A stretch of DNA of 52,291 nt from Lederbergia sp. NSJ-179 (GCF_022867885.1 NZ_JALIFP010000029.1:1-52291); one strand, 5' to 3'. Counted from the first letter of the stretch, positions 8,333-16,388 are shown. Notes: generated by a model from the sequence alone, not told the origin. A program made the numbers and translations.

Positions 8333-8899
8333 TTGAAAAAATTGTGGTTTTTGTTGTTGGTTACTGGGATGATGATGGGGGCTTGCGGCAGCGGAGAAGA
8401 AGCGATTCCCCAAGTAGATGAAGAAGCAATTCCCGTTAGTGGCCAGGCAGATGTCCATGTAAAGATGATGAATACAGAAGAAAAGGAAGTTGGCAAAGCA
8501 ACCTTAAAGGAAACAGAAGAAGGGGTTAAAATCCATTTACAAGCTGAAGGGTTAGAGCCTGGAACGAAGGCGATTCATATTCATGAAACCGGCGTGTGTG
8601 AGGCACCTGATTTCCAATCGGCTGGAGGACATTTTAACCCTGGCGGAAAAGAACATGGCTTTCAAAATCCAAAAGGCTTTCATGCGGGAGACCTGCCCAA
8701 TATTGAAATCGAAGAAGATGGGACTATAAACGTCGTGATCACGGCTCCTAATCTGACTTTGAAGCAAGGAGAAAAGAATTCCTTACTTGATGAAGATGGA
8801 AGCGCCCTCGTCATCCATGAAAAGGCGGATGATTATAAAACAGATCCAGCGGGGAATGCAGGAGACAGGATTGTATGTGGCGTGATTAGTGGAGAATAA
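8333..8899 (+). CDS. sodC: Cu-Zn superoxide dismutase lipoprotein (SodC/YojM-like)
   Basis: A protein of 188 residues with a lipoprotein signal (MGACGSG, lipid on the cysteine near residue 18), so it should sit on the outer face of the membrane. The SodC fold carries the full ligand set by motif: HIHETG, GGHFNP, KEHG, FHAGDLPN and LVIHEK, plus the guiding arginine in GDRIVCG and both disulfide cysteines (VCEAP, VCGV). B. subtilis YojM is known to lack two copper ligands, so this copy looks more likely to be active. Start is TTG, seven bases after GGAGG (8321-8325). Confidence 0.93.
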   Translation: MKKLWFLLLVTGMMMGACGSGEEAIPQVDEEAIPVSGQADVHVKMMNTEEKEVGKATLKETEEGVKIHLQAEGLEPGTKAIHIHETGVCEAPDFQSAGGHFNPGGKEHGFQNPKGFHAGDLPNIEIEEDGTINVVITAPNLTLKQGEKNSLLDEDGSALVIHEKADDYKTDPAGNAGDRIVCGVISGE

Positions 8900-8918
8900 A
8901 AAAGGAATGTTGAAAGAC

Positions 8919-8976
8919 AATCAGCACATTTTTTCAGTCAATCGCCATGATTGAATCGGAAAAATGTGCTGATTTT
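8919..8976 (+). terminator. Intrinsic terminator after sodC
   Basis: A stem of about 15 base pairs is formed by AATCAGCACATTTTT (8919-8933) and AAAAATGTGCTGATT (8960-8974), followed by TT. The loop is long and imperfectly palindromic. Confidence 0.7.
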
Positions 8977-9023
8977 AAATACAAAGAACAAAACAAATCA
9001 CAAATCTTTGGGATTTTTACTTT

Positions 9024-9054
9024 AAAATTATAACTTATATGTTATAATTTAATT
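9024..9054 (+). promoter_or_regulatory. Promoter and perfect palindromic operator of the toxin-antitoxin pair
   Basis: AAATTATAAC (9025-9034) and GTTATAATTT (9041-9050) form a perfect 10-base inverted repeat around a six-base centre. The -10 hexamer TATAAT (9043-9048) lies inside the right arm, so a bound repressor would block RNA polymerase. No clear -35 is seen. The toxin ATG at 9055 starts where transcription would begin, so the toxin message is probably leaderless. Binding by the antitoxin is inferred. Confidence 0.65.
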
Positions 9055-9411
9055 ATGAAATGGGAAACAATCGAGTATACTAAACCAAATGGAGTTGCGC
9101 CAGTAATTGAGTATTTGCAGTCCCTTTCCCCAAAACATGAAACGAAAGTGCTCCGATCGATTCAATTATTAGAGGAGTTTGGCCCTGAGATTGGAATGCC
9201 TCATGTGAGACATTTGAACGATGGAATTTATGAATTAAGAACAAGTTTCAGTTCTAACATCTTTAGAACTTTATTTTTCCATTGGCATGAAAATAAACTT
9301 GTCCTTACTCATGGGTTTACAAAGAAAACTCAAAAAACTCCTGCTCGTGAAATTAGACGTGCTGAAATGTATCGACGTGATTATCTTGAAAGAAAGGGTG
9401 ACAAAGAATGA
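9055..9411 (+). CDS. HigB-like/RelE-superfamily toxin (Gp49 family)
   Basis: A protein of 118 residues of the phage-derived Gp49/HigB group: EYTKPNGVAPVIEYLQSL at the N-terminus, then GIYELRTSFSSNIFRTLFFH and VLTHGFTKKTQKTPAREI. The ELR, R and GF.KK positions are typical of this RelE-like ribosome-dependent mRNA interferase fold. The toxin comes before the antitoxin, which is the HigBA order. No ribosome binding site precedes the ATG, in keeping with a leaderless transcript. The four-base overlap with the antitoxin gene implies coupled translation. Activity is inferred from the family. Confidence 0.9.
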   Translation: MKWETIEYTKPNGVAPVIEYLQSLSPKHETKVLRSIQLLEEFGPEIGMPHVRHLNDGIYELRTSFSSNIFRTLFFHWHENKLVLTHGFTKKTQKTPAREIRRAEMYRRDYLERKGDKE

Positions 9412-9725
9412 GTTTTTTAAACAGATATGTATCTGACCGCATGAAGGATTCGGAGTTCAAGAGAGAATGGGAAAATAGCCAAGTGGAATATGAAATCGCC
9501 CGCCAAATTATTAAAATCAGAAAAGAAAAAGGTCTCACCCAAGCAGGATTAGCCGAGTTAATCCATTCGAAACAAAGCGCCATTTCGCGAATTGAAAATG
9601 GGGATCAAAATGTTACACTGGGAACTTTAAAAAAGATTGCGAGTGTCTTAAACACAAAAATTCAACTTGAAATAGATCCAGACTTTCATGAACCGATGAA
9701 TCAATCTGATCTAATAAAAAATTAA
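9408..9725 (+). CDS. XRE-family antitoxin (HigA-like)
   Basis: A protein of 105 residues with a central HTH_3 domain (IIKIRKEKGLTQAGLAELIHSKQSAISRIENG, about residues 30-62), an N-terminal helical region that may bind the toxin, and a short acidic tail. It should neutralise the upstream HigB-like toxin and autorepress the operon at the palindrome 9025-9050. It overlaps the toxin stop by four bases in ATGA and has GGGTGACAAAG as a weak ribosome binding site. Confidence 0.9.
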   Translation: MSFLNRYVSDRMKDSEFKREWENSQVEYEIARQIIKIRKEKGLTQAGLAELIHSKQSAISRIENGDQNVTLGTLKKIASVLNTKIQLEIDPDFHEPMNQSDLIKN

Positions 9726-10136
9726 ACTTTTGGGACAAGTAAATGGGGGACTATTTTCTCCATCAAACCAAAGCTAGATACACCCCTTCCAGTTTATTTG
9801 GGAAGGGGGGATCAATGTTACTCACTAAACATATTAAACAATCCCTCGATTCCAGATCCTTTGACACCATAATTTATCATATAAAATTACTAACTTTCTG
9901 ATGGTGCTAAATTTATGAATATGAAAAGTCTCGCTTTAATTTATGCTCGTAGCGTTCTTGATATTTTCTCCACCTGATGAGGATTTCTCGTTTTTCCTTC
10001 ATCTTCATCCGAGCTTGAAGAGGGGGTAACGAATAACCGAAGCCTTGCTGGTTAAGAGGTTCCTTTCAACTCAATATGGATCAGCGGATACCTATTAGGT
10101 TGAAAGTATCATAGCTTTCATGATTTTGATTGTTGA
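9726..10136. other. Gene-free stretch with a degraded coding fragment
   Basis: No intact gene is seen. CCCCTTCC (9783-9790) and GGAAGGGG (9801-9808) form a hairpin without a T-run. On the minus strand, 10063 down to the stop at 9913-9915 reads as a basic helical peptide (ARMKMKEKREILIRWRKYQ) without a start or ribosome binding site. It looks like the tail of a lost gene of unknown family. Confidence 0.35.
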
Positions 10137-10175
10137 CAAAAACCAGCTAATATCATGACAAGATATTAGCTGGTG
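10137..10175 (-). terminator. Intrinsic terminator, minus strand
   Basis: ACCAGCTAATATC (10141-10153) and GATATTAGCTGGT (10161-10173) form a perfect 13-base stem with a seven-base loop. On the minus strand it is followed by a run of T (complement of 10137-10141). It would end transcription coming from the Nudix fragment side. Confidence 0.8.
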
Positions 10176-10351
10176 TAGTTGAATTAGACGTGTAGCTTTG
10201 AAATAAAGTTTGATTAAAATGATGCTAATAACCTTGATAAAAGGACATAAGTAAGAATTTGAAAAAAGATTGATCAAAACACGTTTTTTCTATATTCAAT
10301 TGAATCATCCTCTTATAAAAAAGTTTGATCATTTTTGTAATCCTTGTTGGA

Positions 10352-10650
10352 TTAACAATTACCTTGAAAAGTGTAAGGTGATGAAGAGTTTAATAAGCTT
10401 TCTACCCCACCTGGATGATATGGCATTAAATTATTGGCAGTATCTATGTCCACCCATTTTACTTCAGAGATTTCATTATTATCTTTAATTGTAATTTCTC
10501 CATCAATAACACTTGCTCCAATTGTAATGATTAAACCATGATGTCCCTGTTTTGAGAAAAACGCTTCATTAACTGCAATAATACTTCCTATTTCAATTAC
10601 TAAGCCCGTTTCTTCTTTTGTTTCGCGAATAACTGCCTGTTCCAAGGTCT
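10352..10650 (-). pseudogene. Truncated Nudix hydrolase
   Basis: The frame carries the second half of the Nudix box (ETLEQAVIRETKEETGL) and the C-terminal domain to a stop at 10352. The first half of the box, with its essential GG..E, and everything upstream are missing. The homology ends abruptly at about 10650, where a transposition ATPase fragment begins on the other strand. It has no start codon with a ribosome binding site and lacks half the metal and pyrophosphate site, so it is not expected to be active. Confidence 0.8.
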
Positions 10651-10869
10651 CAAGTAGGTGAGTATGTAAAGCAACACTTGATGAGTGCCGGAGCGCAAAG
10701 AGACATTTTTACGGAGGTGGCTATTGATGAAATCTATCAATTTTCCAATGGGACTGCAAGATTGATTAATAAAGTTTGTACACATTCCCTGATCTATGGA
10801 TTTCAAAATGAACAACGTATCATTGATGATCATATGGTCAAAAGGGTTATTGATGGAGAATTGTCATGA
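10649..10869 (+). pseudogene. C-terminal fragment of an ExeA-like AAA ATPase of a transposon
   Basis: The frame SQVGEYVKQHLMSAGAQRD, followed by a stretch with the motifs AIDEIY, SNGTARLINKVCTHSL, IIDDHMV and DGELS, matches the C-terminus of the AAA ATPases that accompany certain DDE transposases. It starts abruptly at the Nudix break; the Walker motifs and about two hundred N-terminal residues are gone. This is the end of a transposable element cut off by deletion or recombination. The stop overlaps the next ATG (ATGA), suggesting the original element was an operon. Confidence 0.75.
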
Positions 10870-11027
10870 GGAGCCATGTAGAAATGATATATGATGTTGC
10901 AAGACCGTTGGATCATTATTTAAACGAGCGTATTTATGGTCTTCATTGTGGGAAAGGGGTTAAGTTGCACATTGATTCAATGTGCATTCCTCGGCGAATT
11001 GAATTGGATAGCCATGGTATATTGTGA
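10866..11027 (+). CDS. Small ORF downstream of the transposon ATPase fragment
   Basis: A reading frame of 53 codons starts in ATGA overlap with the ATPase stop and encodes a mixed soluble peptide (MRSHVEMIYDVARPLDHYLN...). I do not recognise it. The tight overlap suggests it belonged to the same element as an accessory gene. It has no promoter of its own visible, so it is probably silent now. Confidence 0.4.
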   Translation: MRSHVEMIYDVARPLDHYLNERIYGLHCGKGVKLHIDSMCIPRRIELDSHGIL

Positions 11028-11106
11028 TTGATTGAGAAAGCGCGTTTGTATTTACGTCCTCAGTATACCTTCACAGTGATCATTTAACAGAATAGAAACC
11101 TAATAA

Positions 11107-11157
11107 CCTCGTCATCAAGTGATGGAAAAGCTTTTCCTCCATCACTTGATGACGAGG
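11107..11157. repeat. 51-bp palindrome with 20-bp perfect arms
   Basis: CCTCGTCATCAAGTGATGGA (11107-11126) is repeated in exact inverse at 11138-11157. The centre holds a second palindrome, GGAAAAGCTTTTCC (11124-11137). No T-run follows on either strand, so it is not a standard terminator. It lies just beyond the transposon fragment and could be an element end or a hairpin recombination site. The rest of 11028-11392 contains no convincing gene. Confidence 0.75.
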
Positions 11158-11392
11158 CAACCAAGCGATAGCGCGGTAGCTTTAGTACGACTATACCTAG
11201 TAAAATATTTATCAAAAACAAGAAGGGATAGCTTAGCTAGTCATTATTCCTTCTTTTCATTTTTGTTATTACGGTCAATAAAACTGTCAATTGAGGGACA
11301 TTATAGATTGTCAATCTTAGGTCTGTTTAAAGTATCAGTAACAGGATGTGCAAAAACACCCAAAATAAAGTTGACCAAAACGATTAAATAAA

Positions 11393-11797
11393 CTATTTCA
11401 CTTTAATTAGCACGTCTTCACTCTTATTATCCCAATTAATGGTTATATGAATCGGCATGTTCTTATAAATGGGCTCAGTATCACCATGAGCAAACAAAGA
11501 CATTTCATCTTGGTTCTCCAATGATCCTTCATCTACAGAAGAAGCAGGAGAATTAGGATCTATTTCGTAATAAAAAACTTTTGGTTTAATACCTTCTCCA
11601 ATATAAGAAAACGTGTATACTAAACTACTTCCAGGAGTTTCAAGTTGTTCTACTTCTAATACAACACGCCAATTTTCACTTTCTCCTTTAAAAATAAGCT
11701 CATCTGTACCCTCTGTATCCTCATTATTCGTACAAGCTACAGAAGAAAAAATAAAGATAATTAAAGTGGATAATAAATAAATTTTAAGTTTAATCAC
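11393..11797 (-). CDS. Predicted lipoprotein, unknown function
   Basis: A protein of about 134 residues with a lipoprotein signal (IKLKIYLLSTLIIFIFSSVAC, cut before the cysteine) followed by an acidic linker and a beta-rich domain of about 100 residues (ENWRVVLEVEQLETPG, MPIHITINWDNKSEDVLIKVK). GTG at 11797 is chosen because it gives a standard signal peptide; the open frame runs on to 11929 but that part would put a second hydrophobic stretch in front. No strong ribosome binding site is present. The family is not recognised; it should be anchored outside the membrane. Confidence 0.65.
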   Translation of the reverse strand: MIKLKIYLLSTLIIFIFSSVACTNNEDTEGTDELIFKGESENWRVVLEVEQLETPGSSLVYTFSYIGEGIKPKVFYYEIDPNSPASSVDEGSLENQDEMSLFAHGDTEPIYKNMPIHITINWDNKSEDVLIKVK

Positions 11798-11875
11798 AAT
11801 CACCACCACAAAAAATTTTAAAGTATAAAAAATCTTCAAAAAAAATGAAGGTTTTTTCTCCCCTTTGTCTAATAT

Positions 11876-11999
11876 TATAATATGACAACACACAAAAAAG
11901 GAGGAATTATTTATGAATGTAAGCGTCAAATAGACCCCACCTATATTTTTAGATGGGGTCTATTTGACGCTTACAATGCTAAGACTCGATCTTAGCATT
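11876..11999 (+). promoter_or_regulatory. Leader with six-codon ORF and two strong hairpins
   Basis: TATAAT (11876-11881) is followed by AAGGAGG (11898-11904) and an ORF of six codons, MNVSVK (11913-11933). The ORF runs into a perfect 22-bp inverted repeat (11918-11939 with 11954-11975). A second hairpin follows at once, AATGCTAAGA (11975-11984) with TCTTAGCATT (11990-11999). The vanZ-like gene starts 28 bases later. The layout recalls leader-peptide attenuators, but the GTAAGCG-type ends also look like paired insertion-sequence termini, so the role is open. Confidence 0.5.
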
Positions 12000-12026
12000 T
12001 ACTTATTCAACTAGGGGGATTACTAA

Positions 12027-12599
12027 ATGTTAAGATTTAATTTAATTCCAATCCTTTTATCTTTAATTATTTTTATTATATTATCTTTTTATTTATATAA
12101 AAGAAAAAATAAAACACTAACATATTTATTATTTTGGAGTATTTTTTATTTTTATTTAGTTAATGTAGTTAGGATAACGCAATTTCCACTTTTTATACTT
12201 GAATATCCATTTGAATATAACTTTTCAGATTATATTAATCTCATACCTACTAATCCTTTTAGGAATGGTTTGTATACCAGTGTCCTAAATGTAATACTTA
12301 CAATACCATTTGGTTTTGGTCTTCCTTTTTTAATTAAAATGAATTGGAAAAAAACTATTCTATTAACAATGCTTTTTTCACTTTTATTGGAATCACTACA
12401 ATTAACTGCTCATTTAATATTGCCAGGTCACAATAGAATGGTAGATATTAATGATATTATTTTTAATACACTTGGTGGAATAATAGGTTATGTACTATAT
12501 AAACTATTCGCTAAAGTGGTTAAAATCATAATTTCTAAATATGATATAGAGATGAACCCTATTTTATCATATATACAAAAAACTGTTTCAACAGATTAA
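12027..12599 (+). CDS. VanZ-like family membrane protein
   Basis: A protein of 190 residues with about five membrane segments. The VanZ-like signature is present: NLIPTNPFRNG, then NVILTIPFGFGLPFL, SLLLESLQL and the DINDIIFNTLGGIIGY block. VanZ proteins give low-level teicoplanin resistance in some hosts; most chromosomal members have no proven role. It is more AT-rich than its neighbours and sits among transposon debris, which suggests acquisition by transfer. CTAGGGGG precedes the ATG. The hairpin leader upstream may control it. Confidence 0.85.
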   Translation: MLRFNLIPILLSLIIFIILSFYLYKRKNKTLTYLLFWSIFYFYLVNVVRITQFPLFILEYPFEYNFSDYINLIPTNPFRNGLYTSVLNVILTIPFGFGLPFLIKMNWKKTILLTMLFSLLLESLQLTAHLILPGHNRMVDINDIIFNTLGGIIGYVLYKLFAKVVKIIISKYDIEMNPILSYIQKTVSTD

Positions 12600-12799
12600 T
12601 TTTAAATTTTATACCAAAGGGATATTAAAAAACGATGCCTATAAAATGGAGGGCCTTCCCTTTTTTGACAACTATTATTTTCGATCTACTGTCTAAAGGG
12701 CTATTCAAAGTAGTTCACAGGGCATTATTCAATAAACGACTAAGACAGAGGGAATACAATGCTTGTCATCATGTACAACAGAACCACTAAATTCTTCGT

Positions 12800-12886
12800 T
12801 TATAGAGTAGACGCAATGCAGGCTACAACAAAGGTTTTGTGGACATCAATTCCACAACAGATAGGATAAACAATTTTCAGACCCAT
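12800..12886 (-). pseudogene. IS110-family transposase N-terminal remnant
   Basis: With a good ribosome binding site (GGAAAGGAG), the frame reads MGLKIVYPICCGIDVHKTFV and eight more residues, then hits TAA. The CGIDVHK block is the start of the DEDD domain of IS110 transposases, holding the first catalytic aspartate. The remaining catalytic domain and the C-terminal transposase_20 region are not detectable downstream. Nothing else in 12600-12799 is recognisable. Confidence 0.75.
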
Positions 12887-12938
12887 AGGGATCTCCTTTC
12901 CAAGATATATAGGGGGACTGATTACCCAGCTATAAACG

Positions 12939-13119
12939 AGTTTTGTTTATACAAAGTAAGTCTGCGTGCTCAAAATCACACTTAAAAATACCAACAATTG
13001 CAATGATGCCCATAGCTGCGGCCAAAACAAATCCATTCACATTCGGGTTACGAAAAATAAAAAAAGACAAAAATATTAATCGCCATTGCTGCTATTGATA
13101 GAAAGTCATATTTATTCAT
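12939..13119 (-). pseudogene. Possible frameshifted small membrane protein
   Basis: Two minus-strand frames join into one hydrophobic peptide of about 60 residues if one extra base in an A/T-rich run near 13050 is corrected: MNKYDFLSIAAMAINIFVFF, then FRNPNVNGFVLAAAMGII and a short tail. No ribosome binding site is clear. The family is unknown. The remaining bases to 13440 show no gene. Confidence 0.3.
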
Positions 13120-13440
13120 TTGTCAAAAAGATGTAGTGTAAACCAGTCTAAAGTTTCTTCTCAATATTTTCAATGGAATTCCTACCTGTCTTAACCAATT
13201 CTGTTATTAGTTTCTATCATAACAACCTTCACAAACATACCTAAAAAGTTCCCTTTTCCCTTCATAATCGGCAATCCTTGTCTCCCTAACTTCTGCCGAA
13301 TTTGCCGATCGGGGCTTTTTGCTGAAGAGATTGAACATTATGGTTGGTTTCATATGGGAAAAGTTTTAACCTATATTTGACATATTTAGAGCAATTTGAG
13401 TCAATAATAGTATGGATTTGGGCATGTGGAGGTAATGAAA

Positions 13441-14349
13441 ATGGATCAAAAATCTTTATTATATAAGGTAAGCCCTTTCAACATGCGAGGTGGAAAGATG
13501 GAAAAATGGTTAAGACCGGATTATCGGATGAAATCATTAGGGGAACAGGACTTTGCTTTTCATTCTCATGCACAATATGAAATATACTTTTTTCATCGAG
13601 GAGATTGTAAATACCTTATTCACCATTCCATTTACGAACTGCAGCCAGGGGATATCATCATAATGGATGGTTTAACAGCGCATCGAGCCAATCCCTCCAA
13701 ATGCGAAATATATGAACGCAGTGTTGTTCATTTTTCGCCGGATTGGATTAAGCCTGTCATTGAGGAGTTGCGAATGCCAGAACTGCTTTCACCTTTCAAA
13801 GAAATGAGTAATTGTCTGCTTCGTGGGGAAGATGAAGGGGAAAGGGAGCTGATTTTACAATCGATCAAAGCGATGGATCGACTTAAAAATGATGCCCTTT
13901 CTTTTCATAGCAAACCTGTGCATGAGGCAGAATTGAAGATTTTGCTGTTAACGATCTTAATGCAAATTTACAAGTTGAGTAAAAAGGAAAATCAACAATT
14001 GGCAATGCCGAAAAGTGAAAAGGTTTTACATGTAGAAAATATTGCTCATTTTATTCAGGATCATTTTAAAAATAGTATGAGTTTAGAAGATATTTCAGCT
14101 GAATTAAATTTGAGTAAGTTTTATCTTTCGCGGATTTTTAAAGAAGTGACAGGCACAACTGTAATGGATTACGTCATGACCTGTCGCTTAAATCAAGTGA
14201 AATTTGATCTGGAAATGTATCCGGATCGAACCTTAATGGAATTGGCAACAGAATCAGGTTTTGAAAGCCCGGCTCATTTCAGTCGCTTTTTCAAACAAAG
14301 GGTAGGAATGACACCTTCTGAATATCGCAAACAAAAACTAAAATCATAG
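13441..14349 (+). CDS. AraC-family transcriptional regulator
   Basis: A regulator of 302 residues. The N-terminal cupin-like half (HSHAQYEIYFFHRGDCKY, then ELQPGDIIIMDGLTAHRA) would bind a sugar-type effector. The C-terminal half has two helix-turn-helix motifs (MSLEDISAELNLSKFYLSRIFKE and TLMELATESGFESPAHFSRFFKQ). It leads an operon of an isomerase and two dehydrogenases, so it probably activates their use of a sugar or cyclitol. ATG at 13441 is eight bases from GGAGG; GTG at 13426 lies upstream of that site. Confidence 0.9.
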   Translation: MDQKSLLYKVSPFNMRGGKMEKWLRPDYRMKSLGEQDFAFHSHAQYEIYFFHRGDCKYLIHHSIYELQPGDIIIMDGLTAHRANPSKCEIYERSVVHFSPDWIKPVIEELRMPELLSPFKEMSNCLLRGEDEGERELILQSIKAMDRLKNDALSFHSKPVHEAELKILLLTILMQIYKLSKKENQQLAMPKSEKVLHVENIAHFIQDHFKNSMSLEDISAELNLSKFYLSRIFKEVTGTTVMDYVMTCRLNQVKFDLEMYPDRTLMELATESGFESPAHFSRFFKQRVGMTPSEYRKQKLKS

Positions 14350-14366
14350 AGTAGGAGAGTGGCAAA

Positions 14367-15122
14367 ATGGAAGAGAAGTTTGCAGCACAATTATTCACAG
14401 TACGAGAAGAATTGGCTAAAGGGATAGCACCTGTTTTTCGGGAGATTAAAAAGATGGGGTGGGCAGGTGTGCAAATTTCTGCTCTTCCTCAAGGATATGA
14501 TCCTCAAGAGGTGGCAGACGCTTTACAGGAAAATCAGCTTAGAACCGCTGGTATGCATATTTCATTAGATCGTTTGGAAAATGATTTAGACAATGTCGTG
14601 AAGGAAGCGGACTTATACGGAACAAAGGATATCGTCTGCCCCTATCTACCAGGAGAATATCAAACAGAAGAAGGGTATAAAAAGGTTCGACAAAAATTAA
14701 ATGAGATTGCAAGCAAAGTCCCCGATTACCGGATTAGCTATCATAATCATGCCTTTGAATTTGAGACAGAAATAAATGGTGTTTCTGCACTAGAATATTT
14801 ATTAGAACCAGTGGAGGATAACAAAGTTTTAGCAGAAGTGGACGTGTACTGGGTGAAAAAAGGCGGCCAGGATCCACTGACCTTTATTCAGCCGTATGCG
14901 AACCGAATGCCGATCATCCACTTGAAGGATATGACAGATGATGCAGAGGAAAAGTTCGCCGAAATCGGAACCGGGAAAATTGATTTCATTCCTATTTTGC
15001 AATGGGGGGAGAAATCAGGTGTGGAATGGTATGCGGTCGAACAGGATGTCTGTCCAGGAAATCCGCTTGATAGTTTGAGCTTGAGTTTAGAGAATTTGCT
15101 TAAGTTAAAAGAAAAATTATAA
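14367..15122 (+). CDS. Sugar phosphate isomerase/epimerase (AP endonuclease-2 superfamily)
   Basis: A TIM-barrel protein of 251 residues. Metal-ligand motifs typical of xylose-isomerase-like enzymes are visible: ISYHNHAFEFE, AEVDVYWVKKGG, IIHLKDM and the closing EIGTGKIDF and YAVEQDVCPG. It likely isomerises, epimerises or dehydrates a keto-sugar or keto-inositol made by the dehydrogenases encoded downstream. It lies 17 bases after the AraC gene with AGGAGAGT as ribosome binding site. B. subtilis has a similar AraC-isomerase-dehydrogenase pairing in yfiF-yfiHI. Confidence 0.87.
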   Translation: MEEKFAAQLFTVREELAKGIAPVFREIKKMGWAGVQISALPQGYDPQEVADALQENQLRTAGMHISLDRLENDLDNVVKEADLYGTKDIVCPYLPGEYQTEEGYKKVRQKLNEIASKVPDYRISYHNHAFEFETEINGVSALEYLLEPVEDNKVLAEVDVYWVKKGGQDPLTFIQPYANRMPIIHLKDMTDDAEEKFAEIGTGKIDFIPILQWGEKSGVEWYAVEQDVCPGNPLDSLSLSLENLLKLKEKL

Positions 15123-15191
15123 ACCAAAGGACATAGAATGAGATTTTAAAAATATATATGACTCGATATAGAAGAAAGGAAGGTTTTCGAA

Positions 15192-16355
15192 ATGACGATT
15201 GTGAAAGTAGGCATTATCGGATTAGGAAATATGGGGACAAGCCATGCCAAGCGTTTGTACAATCGAGAAATCGAGGATGCGATTTTAACAGCGGTTTGTG
15301 ATGTGCGTGAAGAAAGAATGGTAAAGGCAAGGGAAGAATTTGGAGATCGAGTAAAACGGTACTTATCGATTGATGATTTTTTTGAGCATGCAGAGGTGGA
15401 TGGCATTATTATTGCGACTCCTCATTATGAACACCCAGATGTAGCAATTCGGGCATTTGCAAAGGGCTGGCATGTGCTCTGCGAAAAGCCTGCAGGGGTT
15501 TATACAAAGAATGTTCGCTTGATGAATGAAGCGGCGGCGAAAAGTGGAAAAGTGTTCAGTATGATGTTTAATCAGCGAACCAATCCCCTGTATCAAAAAA
15601 TGCGCGAACTGATCCAATCAGGAGAATTAGGGGAAATAAAACGAACAAACTGGATTATAACAGACTGGTATCGTCCTCAAAGTTATTATGATTCAGGTGG
15701 CTGGCGAGCAACTTGGAAAGGGGAAGGTGGCGGTGTGATGCTGAATCAATCCCCCCATCAGCTCGATTTATGGCAATGGATCACGGGGATGATGCCAACA
15801 AGAATTCGTTCTTTCTGTGGGTTTGGAAAATACCATGATATTGAGGTCGAAGATGATGTCACCGCTTATGTTGAATATGAAAATGGGGCAACAGGTCTAT
15901 TTGTCACTTCGACTGGAGAAGCACCTGGAACGAACCGCTTTGAAGTGGCAGGAAATCGTGGGAAGCTTGTGATCGAGAACGGAAAATTGACTTTCTGGAG
16001 ATTACGGCAATCAGAGCGTGAATTTAATCAAACCTTCAAAGGGGGATTCGGTGCACCAGAATGTTGGAAAATCGATATTCCGGTGAGGGGTCGTAATGAC
16101 CAACATACAGGAATTTTAAAAAATTGGGTAGACGCCATTGTAAATGATGCGGAGCTTTTAGCGCCAGGTGAGGAAGGGATTAAAAGTCTGGCGATCGCAA
16201 ACGGGGTCTATTTATCAAGTTGGTTGGATGATTGGGTAGATATGCCATTGGATGAGGATCTCTTTTATGAAAAATTACAGGAGGAAATTGCTGCCTCCAC
16301 ATTTCGGAAGACAGAAACGGAGGATGTCACACTGGACGTAAGTGGCACACATTAA
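15192..16355 (+). CDS. Gfo/Idh/MocA family oxidoreductase
   Basis: An NAD(P)-dependent dehydrogenase of 387 residues. The Rossmann motif GIIGLGNMGTSHAKR is at the N-terminus, followed by IIATPHYEH, the family hallmark HVLCEKPAGV, and the catalytic region NQSPHQLDLWQW. Members oxidise sugars, inositols or related polyols. The C-terminal domain runs to residue 387, somewhat longer than many members. It is the third gene of the AraC operon, after a gap of 69 bases with AGAAAGGAAGG upstream of the ATG. Substrate unknown. Confidence 0.9.
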   Translation: MTIVKVGIIGLGNMGTSHAKRLYNREIEDAILTAVCDVREERMVKAREEFGDRVKRYLSIDDFFEHAEVDGIIIATPHYEHPDVAIRAFAKGWHVLCEKPAGVYTKNVRLMNEAAAKSGKVFSMMFNQRTNPLYQKMRELIQSGELGEIKRTNWIITDWYRPQSYYDSGGWRATWKGEGGGVMLNQSPHQLDLWQWITGMMPTRIRSFCGFGKYHDIEVEDDVTAYVEYENGATGLFVTSTGEAPGTNRFEVAGNRGKLVIENGKLTFWRLRQSEREFNQTFKGGFGAPECWKIDIPVRGRNDQHTGILKNWVDAIVNDAELLAPGEEGIKSLAIANGVYLSSWLDDWVDMPLDEDLFYEKLQEEIAASTFRKTETEDVTLDVSGTH

Positions 16356-16388
16356 AATGATAAGAGACTTTGAGAAAGGAGAAATACA

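Noticed and set aside
9783-9808. CCCCTTCC hairpin as terminator of the toxin-antitoxin operon
   Set aside because: No T run follows on either strand, so it was kept only as a hairpin note.
11119-11391. Plus-strand open frame of 90 codons
   Set aside because: It begins inside the 51-bp palindrome and has no ribosome binding site; the peptide looks random.
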